Shown in pieces: positions 22,083 through 34,267 of a DNA stretch of 64,000 nucleotides. Both the position numbers and the translations under genes were made by a program. Origin of the DNA: Nemertoderma westbladi (taxonomy: Eukaryota > Xenacoelomorpha > Nemertodermatida > Nemertodermatidae); NCBI GenBank assembly GCA_032718475.1, contig JAUCBJ010002115.1, positions 1 to 64,000 on the forward strand, given 5' to 3'. Within the stretch, counting starts at the first letter, position 1. Every line of letters starts with the position of its first letter. A model generated the notes under the pieces. It did not search any database and was not told where the DNA came from. It saw only the letters and a list, made by a program, of their open reading frames with translations.

Positions 22083-23898
22083 AAAGCTAAGGACGATCTT
22101 AAATTGGCCTACAACATCAGCCAGGAAAAGTACATACAGGATAAAACTGAAGCAATTACAACTGCTCACATACAGCAACAATCAAGACTTACCTGGCAAA
22201 CTGTAAATGAGGTATCTGGTCGGAAAAGTTGTGCAAAGGGGCGCCTCAAAGCCGATAGTCCTGAAGAACGTGTTGGGAAGTGGAAAAATCACTTCAGCAA
22301 CTTGCTTGGGCAGCCACCAAACATCGAGGTCAGCCCTACAAGGAAAATATATGACAAGACACTACCTATAGAAACAGGGGACTTCACACCTGCCGAACTC
22401 CAAAGAAGCATTAAAAGCATGTCCAATAATAAAGCGAGTGGATTAGATGAAATCCCAGCGGAGGTATGGAAAACCGGAGTGCTAAATAGACCATTATTGA
22501 ATGTTTGCAACCGGATGTTAAAAGGGGAAAAGCCACCACCAATTTGGACTAAAGGTCAACTAAAGCCTCTCCCCAAGAAAGGAGACCTCGGCATACCAAC
22601 AAACTATCGTGGGATCTGTCTGCTTGTGGTAGCTGCCAAAATATACAATAAAATGATTCTATATAGGATTAGGTCTCACATAGAGAAACTACTGCGTAAG
22701 AGCCAAAACGAATTTCGACCAAGTAGATCAACAATAGCTCAGATAGTTGCGCTACGGAGACTGATTGAAGGAATTAAGTCAAAGAATCTCCCCGCAGTCA
22801 TGACTTTTGTGGACTTCAAGAAGGCATTCGACTCCATCCATAGAGGTAAAATGCTTGAAATCCTAAGAGCTTATGTAATACCATAAGTAATTGTTGCTGG
22901 CATTGGATTGCTAAATTGTGACACAGAAGCGCAGGTACTCTCACCAGATGGTGAAACTGAGTTTTTCTCAATCCTGGCTGGCGTACTGCAAGGTGACACA
23001 TTAGCACCATTACTATTTGTAATTGTGCTGGATTACGCAATGAGGACGGCCACAAAGGGTGAAGATCTGGGATTCACACTTCAAGAACGCAGAAGTAGTA
23101 GATATCCGGCAACTACAGTCACAGACACCGACTTTGCGGATGACATCGCCCTGCTCTCTAATACACTAGCAGATGCACAGATTCTACTAAATAAAGTGGA
23201 GAGGGCTGCTAAGGAGGTTGGATTGCATATAAATGCTACCAAGACCGAATTCATGACCTTTAATGTTGATGGAAACTTGACAACCATTGATAATAATCAA
23301 CTAAGGCAGGTCGATGACTTCCAGTACCTTGGATCATGGATAGAGAGTAGCAAAAAGGACATAGAAGTTAGGAAAGCAAAGGCTTGGGTAGCTCTATCAA
23401 AAATGGATACCATCTGGAAATCAGATCTCTCCAGGCACCTGAAGACTAAGTTCTTTCGAGCCACAGTGGAAAGTGTATTTTTATACGGGGGTGAGACCTG
23501 GACACTGACTAAATCACTTGAACAACGAATTGATGGTTGCTACATAAGACTACTAAGGGCAGCCCTAAACATCAGCTGGAGACAACACATGACAAACGCC
23601 GAGCTTTATGGTACAATACCACCTGTATCAAACACCCTCCGTGAACGCAGATTAAGATTCAGTGGGCACTGCTGGCGAAGTAAAGACGAGGTCATACCAG
23701 ATCTACTTCTCTGGCAACCAACTCATGGAAAGCGTAGTCATGGACGACCTGCCATAACATATATAGATCAACTTGAAAGGGATACTGAACTTGGGAGAAA
23801 CGAAATTGCGACAACTATGGAGAATCGGGAAGCCTGGAAGGATCTCATTTCCACTGTCCGAGTTCGCTCGACCTAGTAGTAGTAGTAGTAGTACCTAA
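22083..23898 (+). pseudogene. RTE-like LINE, 3' part: reverse transcriptase
   Basis: Continues the LINE frame from 10940. Reverse-transcriptase landmarks in order: GLDEIPAEVWK, NYRGICL, FVDFKKAFDS (motif A), a TAA at 22884-22886, then in the same frame GVLQGDTLAPLLF (motif B), TDFADDIALLS (motif C, 23128-23160) and FQYLGSWI, then the conserved tail ending near REAWKDL. The TAA replaces a single codon, so this copy is otherwise intact here. The coding end is followed by (TAG)n and by TAGTACCTAA (23889-23898), the duplicate of 10117-10126. LINE length without the LTR insert is about 2.6 kb, lacking the 5' end. Motif C is the segment resembling the 85-bp satellite at 41176-47486. Confidence 0.9.
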
Positions 23899-24464
23899 TA
23901 TACTGCTTGACAATTATATTTTATACTCCGAATTAAACTTATTATTTTCTTACTTATTCTTACCCTTTCATCTGTTCAATATATGTCTTAAAAAAGAGAT
24001 TAACGATAGTACTGTTTCAAGCGAGTTATCGTAGAATCGTACAGCCTTGCAATAGATTGGGTTGTGCAGCACATCCAATCCAGGTAGTCATAATTCGCGT
24101 TATGTCGCATCGCCTCCGAGGATCGAAAGTTCAGGCTTCAGATTTGAAGCTGATGCGATACCGGCATATAAGACAACATACTCAGACTGTAACAAACTAA
24201 AGCCCATTGACTCCCCCAACCCATCAACTGAAGAATTTATACTTCCTAACTAGAAAGCCAGCAAGCTGGTGTTGCCGTTATTCCCGACACCATGGGGGGA
24301 AAACGCCGATACTGGAGGCGGAACTTTTAAACCACGGAGTTCTGGCCAGTCACCGGATATTGGGAGTGGAGAAGGAATACTTTCTTAAATGCAAGATTGC
24401 GGTTGAGAAAAAGTTGCATTGGTTGGATATAATCTTTAATGTAACTTTCCTACAGTTGAATCTT
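23899..24464. other. No gene; shares ~100 bp with 9120-9220
   Basis: 24260-24360 is the inverted copy of 9120-9220. The short frames here have no domains. Confidence 0.5.
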
Positions 24465-25440
24465 AATTGAGAATAAGTTGGGCTTCCCCACATCAATATA
24501 CACCAAATATTCACAATAATATACGACAATATAAATTCCTACAGTACATTATTTAATTACCCACTGTTCACTTTAGATTTGAACCTAACTAATGTTCCCC
24601 AATTTTCCCTCGGTCCGAGTCTCGGTACTGTACCCCGAAGGGATCAGTCATCAGGAAAGAGGTATGGCTTGGCTAAGGGTCAGTCAAGTCGGTAGACCCG
24701 GTTGCATGTCCGTCCCACCCTTCCCGAACCCCAAAGGGATCAGTCATCAGGAAAGCGGTACGGCTTGGCTAGGGGTCTGTCGAGTCGGTGGACCCGTTTG
24801 CGTGTCTGTCCCACCCTTCCCGAACCCCGAAGGGATCATTCATCAGGAAAGCGGTACGGTTTGGCAAGGGGTCTGTCAGCCCGTCGTGAGTCCCAACGGT
24901 TGGTAGTTTTCCGAGTCCTTATTCAGGCTCGTACTAACGCCGGTTGTGGAACCCACTCCAGGAAGGCAGTCCTCGTCAAACCCTTCCTCCGTTAGTCGGT
25001 CGACCCGTCGCAAGTCCCTGGCGTATGTCGGCAAGCTTTCCGAGTCCTTATTCAGGCTCGTAATAACTGCCGGCGACCAGGGACCGCTAAGGATCTGTCT
25101 GTCGCTTCTCGTCGCAAATCTCTGACACAAGCAGCAGACTTTCCGAGTCCTTATTCAGGCTCGTAATAACTACTGTTGGCCAGGGACCGCTAAGGGCAGT
25201 CCTTGTCCCTGGGCCAAAGTTACCAAATCCACCTCTACAGGCAGCAGGAAATTGGCTAGGCCTAATAGTATTCAGGTAAACCTGAGTACTGCTTAATTTT
25301 ATCTCCCACCCCGAGCCCTTAAATATCTGACATGAGTTCCGTACCCCGTAAGTCGCCCCAATATTCGCCCATAAATCGCCCCCAGTCCATTGAATGTGCC
25401 CAAATCCCATGTTCCCACACCCAGTAGTGATATTGGAATA
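24465..25440 (-). repeat. Dispersed repeat family C, inverted copy
   Basis: Reverse-complement match to 4380-5545, including the internal tandem units and the end sequence GTTGGGCTTCCCCACA (24478-24493). The frames read across it on both strands are repeat shadows. Confidence 0.7.
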
Positions 25441-26530
25441 TTCATTTCAAATAAATCCAAAAAATATTCAACTCGCGTTAAGAAAAGTTAAAATACCGCG
25501 ATCAGCTGGCTTTAAACGAACCTGCCCCTCAAACCATTACCCTGAGTGCGCGAAAATGAAAACAAGAAAATTGCCATCAACTCAACGATAGAAACACCAG
25601 CTGCTGGTACTCATGTGGGCCTAGTAAGCTACTACTATTTATTGAATGGAAATAGGCCCAAACTGCACAGTAGTATATTACTTGCCAAATTTATTACTAT
25701 CTCACTCTAACCCAGACAGTTATCAAACATCAACTGTAAGTTTGTATAATGTATTACCCCACCAGATGAATAACTCTTCCCAGTGAATCCTATGGGAATA
25801 CCATTGTATGCACTGGGCCGTTCAAATGTTTTATAGGTTGATGATAATGAATGATGAGGGACCCAACTACACTACGTTTCAAAGTTTGTCTATATGGACG
25901 GTCTTTTCTAGTTGAATCATATTATTCTGCAACCAATAATTTACTCTTTTAGACGAATTAGTGCGTTTTTTGCCGGAATAACAAATTTTGGCGACGTTCT
26001 GTGCGAGATTGGCGATAATTTAAAAGATTCTGAGGCACAAATATGTTGCTCAGATGACTGAATATCTCAAATAAAAAAGTGGTGCATACTCGACGAGTTT
26101 AAATCAGTGAAATTCGACTTTAAATTTCAAAACCGCTATTTTTTAGTGGCCCCGTGAGCGAAACGCCACAAAAATATCCAGTCTTGTGCTCAACCAAAAT
26201 TTATGGAGAATTTGTTATTAAAATTTTTGCGTACCTGCTTGAGTTTTTGAGATATCGGATGGTTATACACACACACACACACATAACCACATCGTGTTTT
26301 TGAACGGCTCAACTCTGGACAAGAACTACCCTGGCCTATTAATAAGCAGGTTCGTTATAACTCCACTAGCTAATTGTTTGGTATCTCAAGCAATTGTTTT
26401 TGTTATTTATTATTGATAATAAGAATATTTAATAATTATAATATACTAATTTTTATTATAATTTACTTTAATATATGAAAGTTCTGAGCTCGTAATAGTA
26501 TTTTATTTAATTATAATTTTTTAAACCTAC
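25441..26530. other. No further exon recognised; (CA)n at about 26268-26284
   Basis: This lies downstream of DEG/ENaC exon 3 on the minus strand, so it should be intron. I found no exon with channel motifs. A short (CA)n run is present. Confidence 0.45.
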
Positions 26531-26701
26531 CTAAGCAGAGATGTATTCAATTCATGTCCTGTCATATATATCCAGGCGGTCACTGGATTTGGTCCTTGGA
26601 GTGCAGGTACGTCCTCAAAGTCTTCTGGAGTCAGGGTATTGTTGTTAAGTCTAGCGATCATATCTGGGTGATCTTTGAACATTTGGGCTACAACCCCACC
26701 T
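26531..26701 (-). CDS. DEG/ENaC channel, exon 3 (partial gene)
   Basis: 171 nt between TTGTAG acceptor and GTAGGT donor. It starts with one base completing the Arg of exon 2 and ends in the same phase. It encodes the start of the extracellular domain (GGVVAQMFKDHPD through ELNTSLLR). This part of DEG/ENaC subunits is variable; assignment rests on splice phase and position. The rest of the ectodomain, TM2 and the pore are not in the recognisable sequence, so the gene continues with long introns to lower coordinates or is broken. Confidence 0.75.
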
Positions 26702-26774
26702 CTACAAATTAATTTTATATATATTATTTACCGCCGGAGCTAAAACCAAAAATTAATTAATTAAATTTAGGAAC

Positions 26775-27030
26775 CTATGAATATCTATAATAGGCACGCT
26801 GCATTGCTGGTGCGGCATGATCCATTGCAGCATGCATTTTATCGACAAAATTGCGCCGCCACACCTCCCTTTCTTCACCCGTGACTTTCCCGAGATTATC
26901 TGTATCTTCAAGGCCAGTAGTAGAGTTCTTTAAAGCAATCGAAATCAACGAGATTCTACGTAAAGATCCAATGAGTGTTAGGTTGCCCTTCTTGGGAACT
27001 GTTACCAACTTATTTGGTCCCATATCTTAT
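26775..27030 (-). pseudogene. RTE-like LINE 3' fragment inside channel intron 2
   Basis: C-terminal LINE residues (TGLEDTDNLGKVTGEEREVWRR, shown here only as landmarks GLEDTDNL and REVWRRNF) match the ends of the copies at 420-799 and 48591-48796. It lies in the intron and has the same orientation as the channel gene. Confidence 0.7.
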
Positions 27031-27294
27031 GGGGGCTCACTTTTTTATTTTGTACATGTCTATGAAGATGAATGATTTCTTAACACTCGACTCGTGCATT
27101 CTAAAAACATCAGGGATTCACGGTCTACACCACACGCACGATTGGTTTTATGATCATTGCAACAACTTTGACAAGACAGATCTCCCATGTGGGTTAATCT
27201 GGGAGTACAGATAGGGTTCTTGGTGACTGATGAGGATATCAGAATATGATATGGTTAGGACAGTGATTATGGAACCTTTTTGGAATTTACTTAC

Positions 27295-27468
27295 CTGAAC
27301 GGATTCTTGTTGCAAATTGTTATGCTTGGAAATGGAAAACCAGTGCCATTTGTAACTTTGGAGTTAACTAAAGACTTCTTTGCTTCGGTTTTGTATTTAA
27401 CTATAACATCATTACCTTGGTAACCACATAGACAACATGCGCCAATGAGAGAAGCCAACCACAAAATC
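27295..27468 (-). CDS. DEG/ENaC channel, exon 2: TM1
   Basis: 174 nt with acceptor ATTTTAG and donor GTAAGT. It encodes TM1 (ILWLASLIGACCLCGYQ) and the start of the ectodomain ending in FPSITICNKNPFR, the classic signature just after TM1 of DEG/ENaC/ASIC/FaNaC subunits. The protein is a plasma-membrane, amiloride-type sodium channel subunit that assembles as a trimer. Ligand type cannot be told from this part. Confidence 0.93.
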
Positions 27469-27644
27469 CTAAAATATTTATAATTATAATTAATGACATT
27501 AAAAAGCACATATCTCGGATCCACCTCTCCATGAGTAAACTAAGGATGAACTTCAATTGTGAATCACACAATGAAAACTAGTCTCGTACTTAAACAAGCT
27601 GGCAAGCCTGGCGGGTTCACGGTCCTACTTATATCAGAATTATA

Positions 27645-27797
27645 CACAACAGTACTGCAGTACAGCAATACTGTAGTACAGTACTGCAGTACAGCAATAC
27701 TGTAGTACAGTACTGCAGTACAGCAATACTGTAGTACAGTACTGCAGTACAGCAATACTGTAGTACAGTACTGCAGTGCAGCAATACTGTAGTGCAG
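27645..27797. repeat. 29-bp minisatellite in channel intron 1
   Basis: About five copies of a unit around GTACTGCAGTACAGCAATAC, itself partly palindromic (GTACTGCAGTAC). Confidence 0.9.
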
Positions 27798-28110
27798 TTT
27801 AGTATTGGAATTGGCCTACGAGCTGACAAGTAGACCGGTAACAACTGCTACAAAATGTAAATTTCCCGCTGTCTCATGCTACATTGTTACCCTAATAATA
27901 GCGCTCGCATCGCACAAATATCATCTCAAAACCTAATTGTCTGTATGAGCCGTCGTGATGCCAAATCCAAATTTCGTTTCGATTGATTCTTAAATAACAG
28001 AGATATCGCTCCGGATACCGGACATACAAACACAGTACGGCAATCATGGTCACTTATGTCAATAGGACCGTGAACCAATAATGCCCATAATGCAAACGTT
28101 CGTACTGCAC

Positions 28111-28445
28111 CTTAGGAATTTGGCCTTGTCGTTATTGGCAACAGTCCCTATGCCATGAAGAGTTGTCCCTTGCGCCCATTGCTTTACTGCCATCCTTTGA
28201 CGCAGGAATAATTCGTGCCATTTCCTTTTCTTATTGCGAGGTTGTGAGGGCAACATGTGGCTGTTCAAAACAGCCTCATGTTGAAGGAATTGTTCTTTTT
28301 TCTGGAAACTTTTAGAGAATTTAATTTCATCGCTTGTTGCCGGGCTAACTGCATTGGATCTGATATCGCGATTTTTCTGTTTCTTCGTTTTATTATTATT
28401 ATTAAGCGATGCATTTTGTTTTGTAGTCATTATAGTCCTGATCAA
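28111..28445 (-). CDS. DEG/ENaC channel, exon 1: cytosolic N-terminus
   Basis: Starts at Met 28445 (a second Met lies five codons on, 28430) and ends at AAG|GTGCAG in the phase needed by exon 2. The first ~75 residues are Asn/Lys-rich. Near the end, QWAQGTTLHGIGTV carries the conserved His-Gly gating motif found in the DEG/ENaC N-terminus just before TM1. A stretch KKQKNRD and other basic residues precede it. Joined to exons 2 and 3 the phases agree throughout, so the gene is probably functional at its 5' end. Confidence 0.85.
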
Positions 28446-28559
28446 TTAAATATCGAAATACAAACTTTCAATCAAAATTTAAAATCAGATATACCAAGCA
28501 CCGTTTCGAATAGTTGCATTCTTTGTGAAAAAAAACAAACGTGACATACACCATGTACT

Positions 28560-28790
28560 GAATATAGCGTCGCAATTCATTGAGACAGACCCTCCCTTCC
28601 CATCTCTCTCCCTCTAATTTTCAAGTAATCTTTAATGAGATTGTATGAAATTTTAAACTGCGATAGTTTGACACCCCTACCGGTTCCAGGACGGAGGTGA
28701 GAATATGTAGATTAAAGAGAAGGACCAGTTTACAGTAGCACGTTATTCTAACCAAAACAATAAACAAGACTCAATAGCACAAGTCACATT
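28560..28790 (+). repeat. Dispersed repeat family D
   Basis: Shares blocks with other places in the window: TAATGAGATTG...GAAATTT (also ~55665 and ~59410), and TTTACAGTAGCACGTTATTC with CCAAAACAATAAAC (also ~48255 and ~61310). No coding. Confidence 0.6.
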
Positions 28791-28911
28791 TATAATTTTG
28801 ACAATTCTAACGGCCGCCGTTGATGCACTTTTGGACTATATCTCATTCAGACTCCATACGCTTCTTGGGTGAATCCGAATTTTCGCTTTCAGTCCTTTTA
28901 GCTGCAAGAGT

Positions 28912-28998
28912 CGCCGTGTCCGAGAGGATACAGCGCCTCAACCGGTTTTACAATAGTGTTTGGCGGCGCAGGTTCCAACCCGACCAAAGGCAGTAAGA
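28912..28998 (+). ncRNA. tRNA-like (class II) pseudogene or SINE head
   Basis: An A-box-like GTGTCCGAGAGGATACAGCG and B-box-like GGTTCCAACCC are spaced as in tRNA-Ser/Leu, but the acceptor ends do not pair. It probably marks a tRNA-derived SINE. Confidence 0.35.
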
Positions 28999-28999
28999 A

Positions 29000-30526
29000 T
29001 TTCCTACTGTTATATTCCTAAGCCGAGGACTTTAGACAACGCAAAGCACGTGGTACAATGGGAACCTGCTGGGGGAGTAAAGAAAGGGATCGATAGTTAT
29101 GGAGTGTTCAACCCTGGGAGTTAGTGAGGCGCTCTCTCTGCCTTACAGGTAACAGCCAAGAGAGAGGAGCCTTCGGGTTGCCTCCGGTGTTTCGTGTCAC
29201 AGATTACAAAAAGCAGGAGGTGGTGAAATGTGGTAATGTTTTTATATTGAAACCGTACATGGTATATGTATGGTACTGGGACTGCTACATTTATTTATAT
29301 CTAATGAATATCAAAGAGTGCTTTGATTAATATACTTAGTATGTTTCTAAACAACTCAGTATTATTACTATTTTGAAATATCTTACATAATAATTATTTT
29401 ATTTGAAAAAGGCTTTTTTTCTCACTAATATTTTTATTATTGAATTAATTAATCTAACGTTTTTTCACCAATTTCCATAAAATTAGTTTTAAGAAGTCTT
29501 TTTTACTAATTTTGAGGAAAATTAGTTACAAAGTCTTTGTTTAACTAATTTAAACAGCATAAAAGAATGGCCTCACAAATGTGCACGGTGGACAAGAAAG
29601 AGAACCGCCATTCTCCAACTAAGAGGAGTGCATCAGCATCTGAGATCGAAGTACTGACGGAAAATGTGTCGCCAGATCTTCAGTCTTACTCGCGCAGTTA
29701 TGTCAGTTCAGACAGATTATCGAAAGACTTGATATAACTGCCGAGAAAGGGGCCGTTAAACTTTTTCTAAATAATAATTACGGCAATTCAAGAACAAATT
29801 ATTATATTTTTTATTTCAATTTCGGAAGATTTTTCAAGTTGCGTTGGTTATATTTATTTCAGATTCCGTTTTAAAATATAGTAATATTATACGTCGTAAA
29901 CAGTGATAACGCTGGTGATATTTGTTTGGTTCAAATGAAACAATATATTCCATAGAAATAATTTAGATACTCTGCCCTCGTGTGTTTGGAATTTTCGTAA
30001 ACACCTTCCAAATCGTGTAAAACTCAACCACTCGGATAGAATAGTTGAATTTCGCTTAATTGAAAATTAGTGAAAAAAGCGGTGTTTTTCGCTTACTTTT
30101 ATATATCGAATAATTATTCCTTTATTTATTTAAAATCAATGTTTTAGCGTAAAATAATATTATTTATTAACATTAATTACTTTCTGGTTAATAATAATCC
30201 GTTTGTTAAACATGCTCAGCGAAAATATAATGTATCTCTGCCGCATAATGCTCTAAATATATACTCTGAAAACCCACCCATAAATGCATAAAAAGTCCAT
30301 TTGATTGGCTACCTACCGGTATTCCATTTGATTGTATATCATGGCTGAGTGATTCAGTCAGTCACCTTTTGTAATAAAAGTTTTATGTTTCCATGGTCAA
30401 TTGGTTCAGTAGGTTATTAATTTGCTTTATTAATCTGAAAAAAAACATTTGAGTGTGCTGGGCTGTAACCTGAAAGGGAACAATATAAAACTTAAATCTA
30501 ATAACAATATCCGAGCTGCAGGAAGC
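29000..30526. other. No gene recognised
   Basis: AT-rich, with short frames lacking domains. TTTTTTCACTAAT-type motifs recur around 29400-29550. Confidence 0.5.
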
Positions 30527-30706
30527 GTTATATATTATTCTTTATTCCAGGCCGAGGCCCATAAAAACAGATTACATATATTATTTATTAAGCACAATTG
30601 TTTGGAGATATTAAAATATGTACAGTACAAATAGTAAGCCTACCCTACCAACTAATCCAAATGTTCTTACATAAAACATAAAACACGATATACATAATAT
30701 AGATTA

Positions 30707-31685
30707 CTATAAAATAATACGTGTGTACTGATGACACCAAATATTAGCAGTCGAAACAAGCAAATTGTTAGAAGAAGAGATTCTTCGTAATAAACTTTGC
30801 TTATTTTTATACAGAATGTGAATGAACATTGGAAGATTAAGCTGCCCGAACATTAAAGAGATACTCGTGGGCTCATCCTCAGTAAATCGAGGTATTTTAA
30901 ATAATAGTCGCAAGCAGTTATTATAAGCCACTCTAAGTTTATTGTAGGCACTTTGTGAATAATTACTTCTAGACCATAAGCTACAACAGTATATAGGTGT
31001 ACAAAAAGCACGAAATAATAGAATTTTAACATTTGTGGATGCATTACCAAATTTCCTAAGTAGAGTGTTTGCACGTGCATATAAAGAATGAGTTTGCTTA
31101 ATTATATCACAATCATCATCAGTATTAGAGCACAGGAGATGTCCTAAGTATGAAAATCTATCTACAATATCAATGTAAGAACCGTATAATTTAATTCTGG
31201 AATAGAGTGTAACTGTGTAGGACTTGGGAATGAAATAAATACATTTACTTTTTTTAGTGTTAAATATAATAGAATTATCGAGAGCATAAGCTACAGAAAT
31301 ATTAACTAGATTTTGTAAACCATGTATTGAGTTTGAAATGAGACATAGGTCGTCCGCATATATAATGTGGTTAATTCTTGTAGAGCCTAGACAGCAACCG
31401 GTTCCGCTACTAGTTAACGCTAAGCTTAAATCATCAACATAAACGTTGTAAAATAGAGGTGATAGGATGCCACCCTGACGAGTTCCATTAGTTACATTAA
31501 ATTCGGGTGACAATATGCCATTCCAACAGACACGCAACAGTTGGTTACGGTACCAGAAATGTATAACACGCACAATATAAATAGGGACACCTCTATTAAT
31601 TAGCTTATTAAAAAGTTTGTAATGGTTGACCCTATCAAAGGCTTTTGAGGCGTCCAACATACAAACATAGATACACGAATTGTTA
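30707..31685 (-). CDS. LINE ORF2, C-terminal part: reverse transcriptase core
   Basis: Carries motif A (MLDASKAFDRVNH), motif B (GTRQGGILSPLFYN), motif C (IIYADDLCLIS, catalytic Asp pair) and the thumb/C-terminal region ending at 30707. It is continuous with 32322-34170 once the insert is removed. The annotated frame can be read upstream of 31685, but those residues come from the inserted element. Confidence 0.9.
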
Positions 31686-32321
31686 CACGTTCGTGGGGAC
31701 TTCGCGCAGCACGTAGTCGGCAAGCCTTGGCATACGGTTCATATAGAGCAAATGGGGCATGTCTAGTTTGGACCCCATATCCCATGCTATAAATGTATTC
31801 ATTCGATATACAATCATATGTTAATCCGCTAGGTGGTGTCAAATTGTTATTCTGCAATTTCGTACTTACCAGTGCACCACTGTACAGCAGTACCGTACCG
31901 GTAGGCCTATGTCATTACTTCTGAGTCTCTAGCGGATCCCCAATTAAATGTCTTAACTTTTCAATTTCGTAAAAGATAGACTTCATGATTCTCTACAGGC
32001 CATCAAAATTTCAGCTCAGGAAAATGAGGCCTTCCCGAGAAATTTAACATTTTCTAAAAACCACATAATCTGTCGTAGCTGACGTCAGACTGCATGATTT
32101 TTCACCAAACTTTACAAACTTTCTAAACTTTCTCTCTACTACTTACCTACTAAGTTTGGTTCAATTCCGAACGAGCGATGCCGAGAAATTCGCGTTCAAA
32201 CATTTACCAGACAGACAGACGGACGGACAGACAGACAGACGGACAGACAGACGGACATGCCCCATTTGCCCTATATGAACCGTATGCAAAGGCTCGCCGA
32301 CTACGTGTCTCGCCCCACATA
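31686..32321. mobile_element. Family A inverted-end element inside LINE ORF2
   Basis: Left end ACACGTTCGTGGGGACTTCG, right end ACGTGTCTCGCCCCACAT. Read inward from both sides, the next ~55 bases match each other (ACGTAGTCGGC, GGCATACGGTTCATATAG, AAATGGGGCATGTC), forming terminal inverted repeats. The right arm continues with a TCTGTC-type repeat. It interrupts ORF2 just before reverse-transcriptase motif A. No transposase. A target duplication could not be read with confidence. Confidence 0.8.
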
Positions 32322-34170
32322 GGTAATAATTAATTATTTCTTTAAGAGTATATATGCATAACTCAGTTCCTGATTTAGTTTTAAATCCGAATTGGTTGCT
32401 AGTGGTAATTAAATGATCTACACATCGTTCTAGAATTACCTTCTCGACCACCTTACTAAGGATAGTTGAAAGGGCAATTCCACGATAGTTATCCTTACTG
32501 TTTAAAGCAGCGGTCCTATCTTTTACAAGTGGTATAATGGTGGAAGCCATCATTTCAGCTGGCATATAGTTGTGTGTAAACATAGCATTAATTAAAATGC
32601 AAATTGCACGAATCAAATTATAGGAGAAACCGTTGATAAAGTGTTCAGCCGTTACCTCATCAGGGCCCGATGACTTGCCAGTAGGAAGACCAAGCACTGA
32701 ATCAACAGTTTCTTTAAACGTGACATGAGAGAAATTAATATCATTATTACTGACAGATGTATTAAAAATAGATTTACCGGTGTCATCATGTACACAGTTA
32801 AATAGGTTTTTAAAATGGTTACCCCACATGGTACTGATATCATTGGAACCAATTGAATCGCCTATTTTATTGGGCAGTTTTGGCTTACAATTAGAGTGAC
32901 TTCTAACCTGAGACCAGAAGTCCTTTGACGAATCATCAGTGAGTAGTGAATTGGCCATTTTATCGGTTCTAATGGTAGCTTCACTACGTTTACACTGACG
33001 CATAGCACGCTTAAAGCGAGCTTTAGTACTTAAATATTCCTTAAAAATTTCACCCTGCCGAGGGTTTCCGCAACTTCGCCATAACTTAAAAGCAGTTCTA
33101 GACTGTCTATAATATTCTTTCACGTTGTCATTCCAACCTGGGATGTGTTGGTCTGACAACGTAGCATTACTATGTGAGTTGTTTTTGATATATGATTTAC
33201 TAGAACTAAGTAAAGTACTATTAATATTCTGGTACAATGAATCAATTTCAGCCTGATGAGAGTTACAATGCACGTTATTGCAATTGATTAGATTATTATA
33301 ATAATTGCTACTATCAAGCATATTACCAAGTGCGATATTAACATTGTCCGCATAGCCGGCAATGTTACTGGAGCTATGCTGCCAGTCGAAACGAGGTGGC
33401 ACGGGCCGATTCTCATTACTGCCAGTAGAAACCGGTACAGGCGCGACTGTACACGGAAGAGTTAAGAATATCGGCATATGGTCTGAGATAGACAGATCAT
33501 AGACAATCTTAATATCATTTATTAGATATGCACTCGAATTAGAAATTGCAACATGATCTAACCAAGAAATGGTTCCATGAGCATCGCTCACAAACGTATA
33601 AGAATCCCTGGGTAGCAAATTAACATCCGCCACTGTAATATTTACTGAATCGCACCATTGTATTAATTCGTTAAAAATAGGACGTGTAGGGTCGGCATTA
33701 AAATCCCCAATTATAATACAGTTTGAATATTGCTCCGTTTCTAAAAGTGAGGCCAACTTCCCAAGACATTGTCTGTACAAGTCATGGTTATCTGGGCAAT
33801 CGTATGGTAAATATATATTTATTATTAATAATTTATCGTTATTTAAGAGGTTAATCTTTGCGCCTAAAATTCGCGAATCATTAAAATCAACAATCTCAAG
33901 TGAATGCGCCATAGATTTGCGCCATAAAAATCCAAGACCACCTGCAGGCCTACCGCGAAGCAGACCGTCAGAGTAGTCGGTGGAGGAAAAGCCGCGCCCT
34001 TCAAATTCCTTATGTAGATTGTTCATTATGCCAAGTTCCTGCTTTGGGAGTTGGAGCTCTTGCAGAAGCAAGAGATCCGCGTCCCTACACAGCTCATTGA
34101 TAACAGTCCTCGAGTGAGCGTTCCGGACTGAGTTGCAGTTAAATGAAGAAATTTTTATGTTATTCGCCAT
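32322..34170 (-). CDS. LINE ORF2, N-terminal part: endonuclease and RT fingers
   Basis: Starts at Met 34170. Endonuclease landmarks: SFNCNSVRNA, LLLQELQLPK (catalytic Glu), IIIGDFNADPTRP, WLDHVAIS and ISDHMPIF (catalytic Asp-His). Then the reverse-transcriptase start: GPDEVTAEHF and NYRGIALSTILSKVVEKV, ending at IINYYL where the inserted element begins. All expected endonuclease residues are present, in contrast to the RTE-like copy at 10127. Confidence 0.92.
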
Positions 34171-34267
34171 TGTTCAGAGTAATATTAAAAAGAGATATAT
34201 ACAAATTTAAATTAGAAAAATAAAAACAAAAGAAAAAAAACAACAATACACAATAAATAATCACATT

